A stretch of DNA of 10,553 nt, from NCBI GenBank assembly GCA_929200515.1, contig CAKNAD010000084.1, positions 1 to 10,553 of the forward strand, in the 5' to 3' direction. Every line of letters starts with the position of its first letter. The first letter of the stretch is position 1. The position numbers and the translations under genes are program-made. The notes below the pieces were generated by a model. It did not search any database and was not told the DNA's origin. It worked only from the letters and a program-made list of their open reading frames with translations. Source of the DNA: Candidatus Gorgonimonas leptogorgiae (GTDB taxonomy: Bacteria > Pseudomonadota > Gammaproteobacteria > Pseudomonadales > Endozoicomonadaceae). Of this stretch, positions 1 to 7,434 are shown in pieces.

Positions 1-200
1 ATGCAACTATATTAGCAAGAAACAGTGTACAGAAACAAGTACAATTAAATGCTATGCCTTATAAAAATATTTTTATTTTTATACCAGTTTTGGGCTTAAT
101 GCTTGTATAATTCAATGTAATAACATAGTTAATACTAGTTTTATACATAAAAATCATAAAGAGCATAAACTCTCTTACACACAAAACTCTGAGTATATTA

Positions 201-863
201 ATGGAAAATACAAGCTATAAAGATAGAAATTCTTATGATGCTAGATCACCCTCAATGTCATTTAATCGTAGTAGCTTACGACCAAGAAGTTTTTGTTGTT
301 TTTCTAGCACAAGACAAGTAAACGAGCCAAATAATTTGTGTTTGCAAATATTAAGTAATAACCATTTAGCACCCAGAAAAGAGATGGCTAATCTTGCTAG
401 CAGAACAGTTAAGCAGCATATAGATTTACCAAAAGATCTTGAAGAACAAAAAAAATTACTGCACCGTGCTATAAGATTAGGAGATATACAAACTATTAAA
501 TCTCTTAAAGATCAAGGAGTGTATTTTCATTCAAAAGATAAATATGACAATAAACCTTTGCATATAGCCATTATGATGATGGGTAATGATGATACAACAT
601 TTCGTTATTTATTATCAAATTTCACAGTAATGGATTTATTGTTTGATCTTAACAAAGATGGATTTTCTCCTCTTGAATTGGCTATTGTTCAAAATAATAA
701 GACAGCCGTTGAAATATGTTTTGATAACTATAATAACCTAGATATAAATAGAATTTATTGTGCAGAACAGTCTTTAATACAACTTGCATATAATCACAAC
801 AGCATGGATGTTATCGAGATTTTAGAAAAAGCTTCAGACTCAAAAACTACTCCAAGTATTTAA
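201..863 (+). CDS. Ankyrin-repeat protein, 220 aa
   Basis: Ankyrin repeats are helix-turn-helix protein-binding modules, and in Rickettsiales they are common in proteins aimed at the host; the partner here is unknown. Four degenerate repeats are visible: about 84-115 (LLHRAIRLGD), 117-150 (DNKPLHIAI), 152-184 (DGFSPLELAIVQNNKTAVEI) and 189-211 (SLIQLAYNHNSMDVIEIL). Residues 1-75 are polar, Ser/Arg-rich and unlike any domain I know, with no signal peptide or membrane segment. ATG 201 is the first start in an open frame and lacks a good Shine-Dalgarno (only GAG at 191-193). A TATAAT at 106-111 could be its -10 box, but I see no convincing -35. An inverted-end element begins 10 bases past the stop. 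A decayed copy of its 3' end lies at 5200-5352. The family call is firm; the function is not. Confidence 0.88.
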   Translation: MENTSYKDRNSYDARSPSMSFNRSSLRPRSFCCFSSTRQVNEPNNLCLQILSNNHLAPRKEMANLASRTVKQHIDLPKDLEEQKKLLHRAIRLGDIQTIKSLKDQGVYFHSKDKYDNKPLHIAIMMMGNDDTTFRYLLSNFTVMDLLFDLNKDGFSPLELAIVQNNKTAVEICFDNYNNLDINRIYCAEQSLIQLAYNHNSMDVIEILEKASDSKTTPSI

Positions 864-872
864 CCATACAGG

Positions 873-903
873 TGGCAGATGAAAATGCGGGTTTTCAGCA
901 AGT
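873..903 (+). repeat. Left terminal inverted repeat
   Basis: Core gcagatgaaaatgc followed by gttttcagcaagt. The 27-nt core at 874-900 matches the reverse complement of 1111-1137 at 21 of 27 positions. All six differences are transitions that leave G-U pairs in plus-strand RNA. Confidence 0.65.
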
Positions 904-959
904 GATTATAAGTTTTTAGCCAAGGCGGTATTTTGCGGGTTTAACTAAATCAAGTAATA

Positions 960-1100
960 CTAACGTAGGATAAAAGCTTCTAAGTCTTGCATTCTGGGGG
1001 CTATTAAAATGTCTGCTTCATCGTTAAAACACCTAGAAATGCACTTACATTTGGGTAGTGTTTTGCCACGCAGATATATTAAATTGATTAAATAGCAATT
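960..1100 (-). pseudogene. Open coding-like remnant inside the repeat element
   Basis: The minus strand is open for 46 codons between a TAA just upstream and a TAG at 960-962. The frame includes CFNDEADILIAPRMQDLEAF. There is no start codon before Met37 of the stretch, so it cannot be a normal gene as it stands. The peptide looks protein-like rather than random, but I do not recognise its family. It may be the tail of a gene captured in or cut by the element. Confidence 0.25.
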
Positions 1101-1107
1101 TTAACCA

Positions 1108-1138
1108 ATTTGCTGGAAACTTGCGTTTTCATCTGTTA
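1108..1138 (-). repeat. Right terminal inverted repeat
   Basis: This is the inverted partner of 873-903 and includes tgctggaaacttgcg and ttttcatctg. It ends about 45 bases before the -35 box that faces the 1258-aa gene. Confidence 0.65.
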
Positions 1139-1181
1139 AGCGTTTATACGGCTTATTTAAATATTTTTAAAGCTAAATGTA

Positions 1182-1210
1182 TTGAAAGTACTCTAAAAAA
1201 ATAGTATAAT
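1182..1210 (+). promoter_or_regulatory. Sigma70-type promoter for the 1258-aa gene
   Basis: TTGAAA (1182-1187) is followed after exactly 17 bases by TATAAT (1205-1210), five of six plus six of six consensus positions at the optimal spacing. The predicted start near 1217 gives a 5' leader of about 130 nt before ATG 1346. It is the best promoter match I found in the window. Confidence 0.75.
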
Positions 1211-1230
1211 GTACTAATTATATACAAATT

Positions 1231-1252
1231 GGCAGTTGAAAACACATATTTT
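1231..1252 (+). repeat. Possible extra copy of the inverted-repeat arm
   Basis: The stretch ggcagttgaaaacacat resembles both the left arm at 874 and the start of the copy at 10491 (ggcagtt shared). It matches the reverse complement of the right arm at about 15 of 20 positions (1233-1252). It lies in the 5' leader of the 1258-aa gene. The match is short and could be chance. Confidence 0.3.
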
Positions 1253-1334
1253 AAACGTCTACGAGTATAAAATACTTAAAATAATAATTAAAATACTTTT
1301 ATTCTCAACCCTATATGATTTAATGATATTAAAT

Positions 1335-1340
1335 AAGGAA
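1335..1340 (+). promoter_or_regulatory. Ribosome binding site of the 1258-aa gene
   Basis: AAGGAA ends five bases before ATG 1346. This supports that start over the overlapping TTG-initiated frame at 1236-1430, which lacks such a site. Confidence 0.7.
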
Positions 1341-1345
1341 TTTAA

Positions 1346-4300
1346 ATGTCTCCAATTTCATCTAGTATTAATAAAGCATATCGTAATTTACATAAAGCAC
1401 ATAAAAATTTTCCTGATGCTACTAGTATAAAAGAAAATGATTATCGCTGTCCACCAAGTTTTCCTGATAGAATACTTAATGTTTTGCGTATCCTATATAA
1501 TAATACATTTGCAAAGCTTCTTTCAGCAAGAACAATTAGCACTTTTGTTTCAAAAGCAGAATACATGGAAAATAATAGATATCTATTGTGTAATGCCAAT
1601 AAAAGCATGAGATTTATAGCCGCATCTTCACTTAATGAACTGCCAACTGACAAAAAAAATAATACTGATAGATTATTAATATTACCTATGAAGGAAGGCT
1701 GGAAGAATAATGTTAGTAGAAGTTATAATCCGCTACATCAGGATGCATTCAAAGCAGCTAAAGGAGAACAAAGGGGGGTAATAGATTTTTTAAACAATAG
1801 TAGTAATCAAAAAACCGCACAAACATCTTCAGCAATGATTTTTGAAACAAAAAACAATCAACAGGCTGATACTGCATTAGCTACACAATATAATACTGAC
1901 GGTTTAATATTGTTTAATATGATACATAATAGTACAGGCTATAGTTTTATTGACACTGATGCTGATATTCATAACAATACTATTGCTTTATTTGATGCTG
2001 CTATTGTACATGCCCAACAAAACAACAAAAATAATATTCAAATTGACATTCCTATGCCAACATATGAAGAATGTAAATCGACATTCGCTACGCAATCTAC
2101 TCAAACTGACTACAATAATTACATTCTTACACTAATATCATCTTTTGATCATTGTCAACGTGCGTATAAACAGATGAACAATATTGATATTAAGGTGAAC
2201 TTTATTGTCGCAAAAACTAAGAGTAGTCCAGATAATGATAATACTAATGAAGCTATAAATTATACAAATAACTATTACCGTAACAATAGAACTAATGTTA
2301 CCAAAGCAACCCAAAATTTTTTTACTACCCAGCAAGCTAGATTATCAAGTCGTAAGGTTGCAGTACATAATCCGACACAACCAAGGCTACCAAAACAACC
2401 AGCATCATTCAGACCAGTACCATTCGGAGTAGATCCATTCGGAGTAGATCCATTCGGACCACCGAAACCAGTACCATCCGCACCAGCCGAAGATCCAGAA
2501 CTATCCAGACCGGAACCATCCGCACCACCTGAAGAACCAGAACCATCCGCACTAGAAAAACCAGTAGCAAAGACACATAATTATGCTAGTCTTAATAATA
2601 AAAACGATATTTTAGCTTACTTACAAGAAAATAAAAATAACGGAGAAACTATCAATTTATCAAATGATAATAATTTATTAACCTTGCAATATGGTGATCT
2701 AAGCAACTTATCTGGCAAAAATGTTGCTATCTCAATGCAACCTTACACAAACATGGGTCGCACAAACACAAATAATATTAAATACGAAACTTCTTTGCAC
2801 TCAAATGGTAAGACTATACCAATTACATATTATCTTAATCAAGATGCTAATTCTAATAATGTAACACTGTATAGTAAGGATATAGATGACGTATCCAATG
2901 ATGAACTGCGTATAAAAATGCTTGTTTTTTGCTATAGCGATGCTTTCTCAAATATTAACTCAACCACAAAAGACGATGAAGAAAAAAATATTTTTTATAT
3001 GAGTGTACCAGTTAAAGATGCTTTTTATTCTGCCTCTTTTATTCTTGCTATGAATGAGTTACAAACAGAGACTGGATTTGATGATAACATTAAATTAGTT
3101 CTACAAGAAACAAAAGATGATCAAAAAAAGCTTGCAGATATCTCTGACTTTTTAAATGTGAGCAGGAAATCTTTTTCAAATATTGGTAAGACTGGTTATA
3201 CTACTTCTGTTCAACAGAAACAACAGCAACAAGCTAATTCTGTATTTTCTAGCACCGATACAAATGCTACACAAACCCCCGCACAATCCTATGTGCAACC
3301 CTCTGCAACAGATCATGCAACAGCAACTTCTACACTGGGTTCTGCAGATCTTACAGCAGATTCTGCACCAGCGACTCTTGCATCAACTCCTGTAACTACA
3401 ACTACAGCTACTACAAATATTTCTAATTTTTTACAAAAAAATGAAAATAATAATACACAAGGTATCTTTGTAGCTGATAATACAACCGTACATTATGGTG
3501 ATATAAACCACTTCATACAACAAGATACTAATGGTTATCTTCTAAAAATAGTTGAAGTTGATGATATAAACACTGCTATTGAAAATAACATCGCAGAACA
3601 TAACGATTTCTTCTCGTTTGAGAAAGACAAAAATACCATTAGATGCAAAATATGCTTTAATAATGTAGCAGGTGAAGCAAGAGTGTATGTGTCAAAAGAT
3701 GATATGAAAATAATGGGTGATTATGGAAAAATATATTATAACGCTGCTACTCAGATATCTGAAGAGAGACACCCGACTCCAATAACTATCTATTGTAATG
3801 TACCTAAAAATGAACAATCTGGTGAATATTCCGCTAATTTCATAAGCAACATAGCCACTGAAGCAGCAAGAAAGTTTGACAAAGATATGGATGTTAATCT
3901 TAAATTAGTTATCCCCAATACAGATGGCAATACAAATAAACTTGATACTCTCTCTAAAACGTTGCAACGCTATTATTGTACTCCTGAGGCTCATGAGGAT
4001 ACTCCATTTAAAAATTACACTCGTTCACAATTTTTAGTTGCACCTAAGAGAATGCCACAAGGGTTAATCACAGGGAAATATAACAACATAACTCATAGTA
4101 TTAACTCATCACATCTTTATAGTGATGCTAATTATATAAACAACATCTATGCTAATGCTAAGGTTGTCAGTGATCATCCTGCTGGTGATAACAATGTTTC
4201 ACAATATTTCACTTTCTTAACTAATAAAAATGGAGTAATGGGACATGTTCAAGAATTAATTACAGGTGATCCAACGATAGCAAATCGTTTAGCTATATCT

Positions 4301-5122
4301 ATTGCTGGCAATGATGGTCAACCAGCAGGCGGTCTGTTTGGTCGATATAAGAGTAAAAATAGTGATGATGCAGAAAAGTATCTTACAATGAATAAAGCTG
4401 AGTTTTCAAAAGGTGGCGGGCAAGAAGAAGCTGTTCTTAGAGAATGTTTTTTTAATATTATTAAAGATGAAGATATTATTTCAAGAATAAAAGACAACCG
4501 AGCAACTGACGAAGATAGGCAGTTAATAGAGAAAATATATGATGATATATTCACTGTCGACATGCAACCTGCTCACGGGCTATTCACTGGCAAAGCTGAT
4601 GATTATAGAACAACCCAACAAATTGATTATGTGCATACCACAAACCCACAAGATTTTGGAACTTCTCGCATATTAAATAATATGCCACTAGGAACAAAAA
4701 AAGACTCTCCAACAGCAACTTTTATCATTAATTCATCTGCATGTTCCTATGAGGAAATCCCAGGTCGTCAAAAGCGAGCTACTGGTAGCATGTCAAGAAC
4801 ACAAAATCAAGAAGGCTATGACAATGCAGAATTTAGACATGAAACTATAGCAGTTGCAATAAGAGCATTTTTTGATACTTGTATCGCAGAAGGCAAGACA
4901 GTTGCAGAAGTTTCTCAAATTGGCACCAATATATACGCACCTTCTAAAGAGGCAAAGGAAGTATTGAAGCCTAACGGGCAATTAAAAAATGGTGAGTTTG
5001 CTAATATAGTAGATAATGTGCTCCAAGAACAAGTCGGTCCAAATGGTGAGCAACGTTGGCAATATTTAGAATCTATATATATTACTGATATACCACCGAG
5101 ACCACAAAGGGCAAGAAGATAA
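1346..5122 (+). CDS. Modular 1258-aa protein with PARG/macrodomain-like C-terminus
   Basis: I recognise no full-length family. Three divergent modules are visible, near 145-295, 421-605 and 691-877. Each opens with a similar helix (VIDFLNN, DILAYLQENKNN, ISNFLQKNENNN) and ends with a strand-helix-strand unit. Modules 2 and 3 share a YGD motif (449-451, 717-719), as at the start of macrodomains. A Pro-rich linker (342-410, PFGVD and EPSAP repeats) and a Gln/Ser/Thr-rich linker (621-690) separate them. The C-terminal part carries NDGQPAGGLFG (989-999) and GGGQEE (1023-1028), resembling the ADP-ribose-binding loop and catalytic QEE of poly(ADP-ribose) glycohydrolases. ETIAVAIRAFF and IGTNIYAP further on fit the same fold. 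There is no signal peptide or membrane segment, and the tail RPQRARR is basic. It has a strong promoter and ribosome site of its own. An effector that removes ADP-ribose is an inference; binding only, or chance motif likeness, remain possible. Confidence 0.85.
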   Translation: MSPISSSINKAYRNLHKAHKNFPDATSIKENDYRCPPSFPDRILNVLRILYNNTFAKLLSARTISTFVSKAEYMENNRYLLCNANKSMRFIAASSLNELPTDKKNNTDRLLILPMKEGWKNNVSRSYNPLHQDAFKAAKGEQRGVIDFLNNSSNQKTAQTSSAMIFETKNNQQADTALATQYNTDGLILFNMIHNSTGYSFIDTDADIHNNTIALFDAAIVHAQQNNKNNIQIDIPMPTYEECKSTFATQSTQTDYNNYILTLISSFDHCQRAYKQMNNIDIKVNFIVAKTKSSPDNDNTNEAINYTNNYYRNNRTNVTKATQNFFTTQQARLSSRKVAVHNPTQPRLPKQPASFRPVPFGVDPFGVDPFGPPKPVPSAPAEDPELSRPEPSAPPEEPEPSALEKPVAKTHNYASLNNKNDILAYLQENKNNGETINLSNDNNLLTLQYGDLSNLSGKNVAISMQPYTNMGRTNTNNIKYETSLHSNGKTIPITYYLNQDANSNNVTLYSKDIDDVSNDELRIKMLVFCYSDAFSNINSTTKDDEEKNIFYMSVPVKDAFYSASFILAMNELQTETGFDDNIKLVLQETKDDQKKLADISDFLNVSRKSFSNIGKTGYTTSVQQKQQQQANSVFSSTDTNATQTPAQSYVQPSATDHATATSTLGSADLTADSAPATLASTPVTTTTATTNISNFLQKNENNNTQGIFVADNTTVHYGDINHFIQQDTNGYLLKIVEVDDINTAIENNIAEHNDFFSFEKDKNTIRCKICFNNVAGEARVYVSKDDMKIMGDYGKIYYNAATQISEERHPTPITIYCNVPKNEQSGEYSANFISNIATEAARKFDKDMDVNLKLVIPNTDGNTNKLDTLSKTLQRYYCTPEAHEDTPFKNYTRSQFLVAPKRMPQGLITGKYNNITHSINSSHLYSDANYINNIYANAKVVSDHPAGDNNVSQYFTFLTNKNGVMGHVQELITGDPTIANRLAISIAGNDGQPAGGLFGRYKSKNSDDAEKYLTMNKAEFSKGGGQEEAVLRECFFNIIKDEDIISRIKDNRATDEDRQLIEKIYDDIFTVDMQPAHGLFTGKADDYRTTQQIDYVHTTNPQDFGTSRILNNMPLGTKKDSPTATFIINSSACSYEEIPGRQKRATGSMSRTQNQEGYDNAEFRHETIAVAIRAFFDTCIAEGKTVAEVSQIGTNIYAPSKEAKEVLKPNGQLKNGEFANIVDNVLQEQVGPNGEQRWQYLESIYITDIPPRPQRARR
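2421..2458 (+). repeat. 15-bp in-frame tandem repeat
   Basis: The unit cattcggagtagatc occurs at 2421-2435 and 2436-2450, with a partial third copy to 2458, encoding PFGVDPFGVDPFG. It opens the Pro-rich linker of the 1258-aa protein and is the kind of array that changes length by slippage. Confidence 0.85.
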
Positions 5123-5123
5123 A

Positions 5124-5177
5124 ATTAATAACAGTACTATAGCTTTATTTGATGCAACAGTAACACAATATAGCTAA
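5124..5177 (+). pseudogene. Fragment of the 1258-aa protein's module 1
   Basis: The frame starting at 5124 reads INNSTIALFDATV, against IHNNTIALFDAAIV in module 1 of the gene just upstream. In DNA, 5130-5155 matches 1973-1998 at 24 of 26 positions. It is in a different frame from the upstream gene, has no start codon, and stops at 5175-5177. It is a remnant left by duplication of the gene or by a lost neighbouring paralogue. Confidence 0.6.
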
Positions 5178-5199
5178 TACTAGTTGTATCAAACAAAAA

Positions 5200-5352
5200 G
5201 ATGATAATACACCTTTACAGATACACTTTCCACTTGAAGGTGTATACATTCTCTACTTGAAGATACATTTTTTTATCTGCCACTTGTATAGTCACAACAG
5301 TATGGATGTTATAGAGATTTTAGAAAGATTTCAAATTCAAAAACTATTCTAA
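5200..5352 (+). pseudogene. Decayed copy of the ankyrin gene's 3' end
   Basis: The frame is open from 5164 to the TAA at 5350-5352, with no start codon before an internal ATG at 5302. It reads DDNTPLQIHF, against YDNKPLHIAI of the intact ankyrin protein, and then YSHNSMDVIEILE, against YNHNSMDVIEILE. About 60-70 codons between these two blocks are missing. DNA from 5282 to 5350 aligns with 782-852 with few differences and a 2-bp gap. An 8-bp inverted repeat (5208-5215 with 5237-5244) lies within it. It is a non-functional relic of an ankyrin paralogue. Confidence 0.7.
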
Positions 5353-5411
5353 ACTTTTAGCTACAGATATTAATAGAAATTAAATATGAACCACAATATA
5401 AGTTTTTAGTC

Positions 5412-5426
5412 TGCTTATTCTAAGCA
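5412..5426. other. Small hairpin in the 5123-5479 spacer
   Basis: TGCTTA and TAAGCA pair around a TTC loop 54 bases before ATG 5480. No T-run follows, so it is not a typical terminator. The rest of the 357-bp spacer is the two gene relics plus A+T-rich sequence with no convincing promoter. Tataagtttttag (5397-5409) also occurs inside the element at 907-919. Confidence 0.25.
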
Positions 5427-5479
5427 AGAGATATATATTTCTACTTTCGTATTAAATTAAAAACTCATAGGCTACAAGT

Positions 5480-7102
5480 ATGAATAGTCAATTTTTAAAA
5501 TCTATATCACAAAACTGCAATACTCAACAAGAAGTTATCGCTCAAAAAAATTTTTATGAGAAAATACATGAAAAAGCTCTTTATCATCATTCTGTAAAAA
5601 AAATAAGCGATACAGAAAAAAAAATTTTTGATGATAATGACGATATTTTTTTAGTTTTCGATAATCAAAAATTAAATATCGTAGAAAACAAGGTGTTTCC
5701 ACGATACAAATATATAAAACAAGCTGTTTTATATGATTTTGATATATCAAATCAATTACCTGAATTAAAGAATGACTGGTTAGCAGGTGGATTAACCAGT
5801 GAGGAGGTTTTCTTAAATTTATTTAATAGAATACAAGACTTATATGAAAACTATAATATAACAGAATATCAACCTGTAGCTAAACATATCTACGAAATAC
5901 AAGATAAACCATTTAGAAAATTAATAAACGAAACACAACATCCACTATCAGAAGAATCAAGAATTTATTTACAAGGTTCTTTAAACTATTATTTTGAAGT
6001 TTTAACAGATAAAGAACGTTTTAATTTACGAGCTGTAAAAATGAAGTACAATAACTTTATTTCAGGAAATTACGATGTGATTGCTAACTATGACAACACT
6101 TTTGATATTATTGAATGTGATTTTCCTGCTTTTATTAATTCACTAGCTACAAATATAATACAAACTAGAGAGATAATCCTTGATCCTCAGCAAGCTATGA
6201 AAAATAAATTTCATGCATTCAATAATCTATTAAATGATCTCAGCAAAACTATAAATGAAGCCTCAATAAAAGATACCGCTAATACAGAAATAACAGTGCA
6301 ACAAATGTTAGAAAATTCAACTAACTTTTATAAACAGGTATCTTCAGAAGATTCTGCATACACTAAATATTTTTATTCTTTCATCATAGAAGAAAATATT
6401 AATAAATTAACAAGCATTCCCAAATTTAAAGATAATGATACTTTTTATTTATTATTCGAAAAACGACCACTCCGGTGTGGAAATTATCATTCTCACAATG
6501 GGCAACACCTTAAAATAAATGAACAATATAAACCAACAGCAACAGATAAAAAAATATTAGAAACAATAATAGCTGAACTTAATTATTACCCTTATGATTT
6601 TAAGTTTGGATTTCCTGCAATATATGCTTACCCACCAGAATGTTATCAATCAATAGCAAAATTTTGTTATGATTTAGAAAGTATAAATTATAATGATGAC
6701 TTATTGGGATATAATCAAATCATTAAAAAAGATTGGCGTGCAGCTAAAATAACATATGGTGATTACATAACAGGAAACTATAAAGTAGTATTAGATTCTA
6801 ATTTGCAGAGAATAATAGCTACCAAAGATGAAAAATTTAAAGATTTACTTTCTAAATTAGCAGTTGTTGTAAAAGAATGTAAAAGTTTTATAAATGATTA
6901 CGCACCTGAAGAATATGATGCATCTGTAGAAGATATTAACACGAATATGGAATATAAACTTAGTGTATTGCAAGCTCTGTTAATTCCTATTAATACACAA
7001 TATAAAGCCTGCACGATAAAAGATTTTTGCTTAAGTGCTAATTTAACAATAGGAGCTACATTTCTAGAAAGTGCAAAACGCTTTAAAAAATATTCATCGT
7101 AA
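5480..7102 (+). CDS. 540-aa orphan protein with internal duplication
   Basis: I do not recognise a family. The protein is soluble, rich in Asn, Lys, Tyr and Ile, with no signal peptide or membrane segment. Two halves look related. YNNFISGNYDVI (190-201) matches YGDYITGNYKVV (426-437), with similar helices after each. Also DDNDDIFLVFDN (51-62) matches KDNDTFYLLFEK (317-328). So an ancestral unit of about 200 residues was probably doubled. The C-terminus is basic (AKRFKKYSS). ATG 5480 is the first start in the frame and has no clear Shine-Dalgarno. It follows a spacer full of gene relics and shares direction with the 1258-aa gene, but a gap of 357 bases argues against a simple operon. A secreted effector-type role is only a guess from context. 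No catalytic motif is evident. Confidence 0.82.
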   Translation: MNSQFLKSISQNCNTQQEVIAQKNFYEKIHEKALYHHSVKKISDTEKKIFDDNDDIFLVFDNQKLNIVENKVFPRYKYIKQAVLYDFDISNQLPELKNDWLAGGLTSEEVFLNLFNRIQDLYENYNITEYQPVAKHIYEIQDKPFRKLINETQHPLSEESRIYLQGSLNYYFEVLTDKERFNLRAVKMKYNNFISGNYDVIANYDNTFDIIECDFPAFINSLATNIIQTREIILDPQQAMKNKFHAFNNLLNDLSKTINEASIKDTANTEITVQQMLENSTNFYKQVSSEDSAYTKYFYSFIIEENINKLTSIPKFKDNDTFYLLFEKRPLRCGNYHSHNGQHLKINEQYKPTATDKKILETIIAELNYYPYDFKFGFPAIYAYPPECYQSIAKFCYDLESINYNDDLLGYNQIIKKDWRAAKITYGDYITGNYKVVLDSNLQRIIATKDEKFKDLLSKLAVVVKECKSFINDYAPEEYDASVEDINTNMEYKLSVLQALLIPINTQYKACTIKDFCLSANLTIGATFLESAKRFKKYSS

Positions 7103-7276
7103 TATCGTGAAACCACGGATGGTCAACTCTTTAATAATAAGCAAGTAATTAGATAACTACTATTTTAGCTTGCTCTATTGTAGCATTTAGAATATCTTAG
7201 CTCCCTCTATCAATACTAACATGCAAGTAACCTAAATTACTGAAAATAATCATCTCTAATTAAAAAATATAAAATA

Positions 7277-7304
7277 TTGTATTTTCTCTTATTCTAGTTA
7301 TAAT
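7277..7304 (+). promoter_or_regulatory. Candidate promoter upstream of folK
   Basis: TTGTAT (7277-7282) precedes TATAAT (7299-7304) by 16 bases. The -10 is perfect and the -35 weak. A leader of about 125 nt would separate it from ATG 7435. The rest of the 332-bp spacer (7103-7434) is A+T-rich, with only a weak hairpin after the 540-aa gene (cgtgaaaccacg, 7106-7117) and the short direct repeat at 7374-7425. Confidence 0.45.
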
Positions 7305-7373
7305 GTTTTTTGTATGCCTTTTTATACAAGCCATGACACTAATTATGATGTTTACCCCAAAAACTATCTTACA

Positions 7374-7425
7374 TACACATTAATGGTATAAACATGGACA
7401 CAAGTTATGACTACATATTAATGGT
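7374..7425 (+). repeat. Direct repeat before folK
   Basis: The 14-mer tacacattaatggt (7374-7387) recurs as tacatattaatggt (7412-7425), 38 bases apart, with one mismatch. The second copy ends 9 bases before the folK start and contains the ATG of a five-codon frame that overlaps it. Confidence 0.5.
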
Positions 7426-7434
7426 CACCACTAT

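Larger units (their letters stand above)
873..1138. mobile_element. MITE-like element with 31-nt inverted ends
   Basis: The left end (873-903) and right end (1108-1138) are inverted repeats. Read as plus-strand RNA they pair over 31 consecutive positions, 24 Watson-Crick and 7 G-U. Part of the left end recurs at 10491-10553, so this is a dispersed repeat. The inside is less A+T-rich than the flanks (23 G/C of 60 at 961-1020) and encodes no transposase. On the minus strand 960-1100 is open for 46 codons without an early start. I see no clear target-site duplication. It may be a non-autonomous transposon, a palindromic intergenic repeat, or the relic of a larger element; the exact outer limits are uncertain. 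Confidence 0.6.

Noticed and set aside
60..83. A 10-bp inverted repeat (tataaaaata/tatttttata) as a terminator
   Set aside because: It is made of A and T only and could arise by chance in this composition; no upstream gene end is visible.
864..1345. A CRISPR array or tRNA in the long spacer
   Set aside because: There are no regularly spaced direct repeats and no cloverleaf; the spacer is explained by the inverted-end element and a promoter.
1236..1430. A 64-codon frame starting at TTG before the large gene
   Set aside because: Its composition is simple A+T-rich sequence, it has no ribosome site, and it overlaps the start of the better supported gene.
3183..3395. A Gln/Leu-rich plus-strand frame
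   Set aside because: It is a frame-shifted reading of the Gln/Ser/Thr-rich linker of the large protein.
4318..4563. An 81-codon minus-strand frame inside the large gene
   Set aside because: It is the complement of the conserved GGGQEE region, so it is open because the true gene is.
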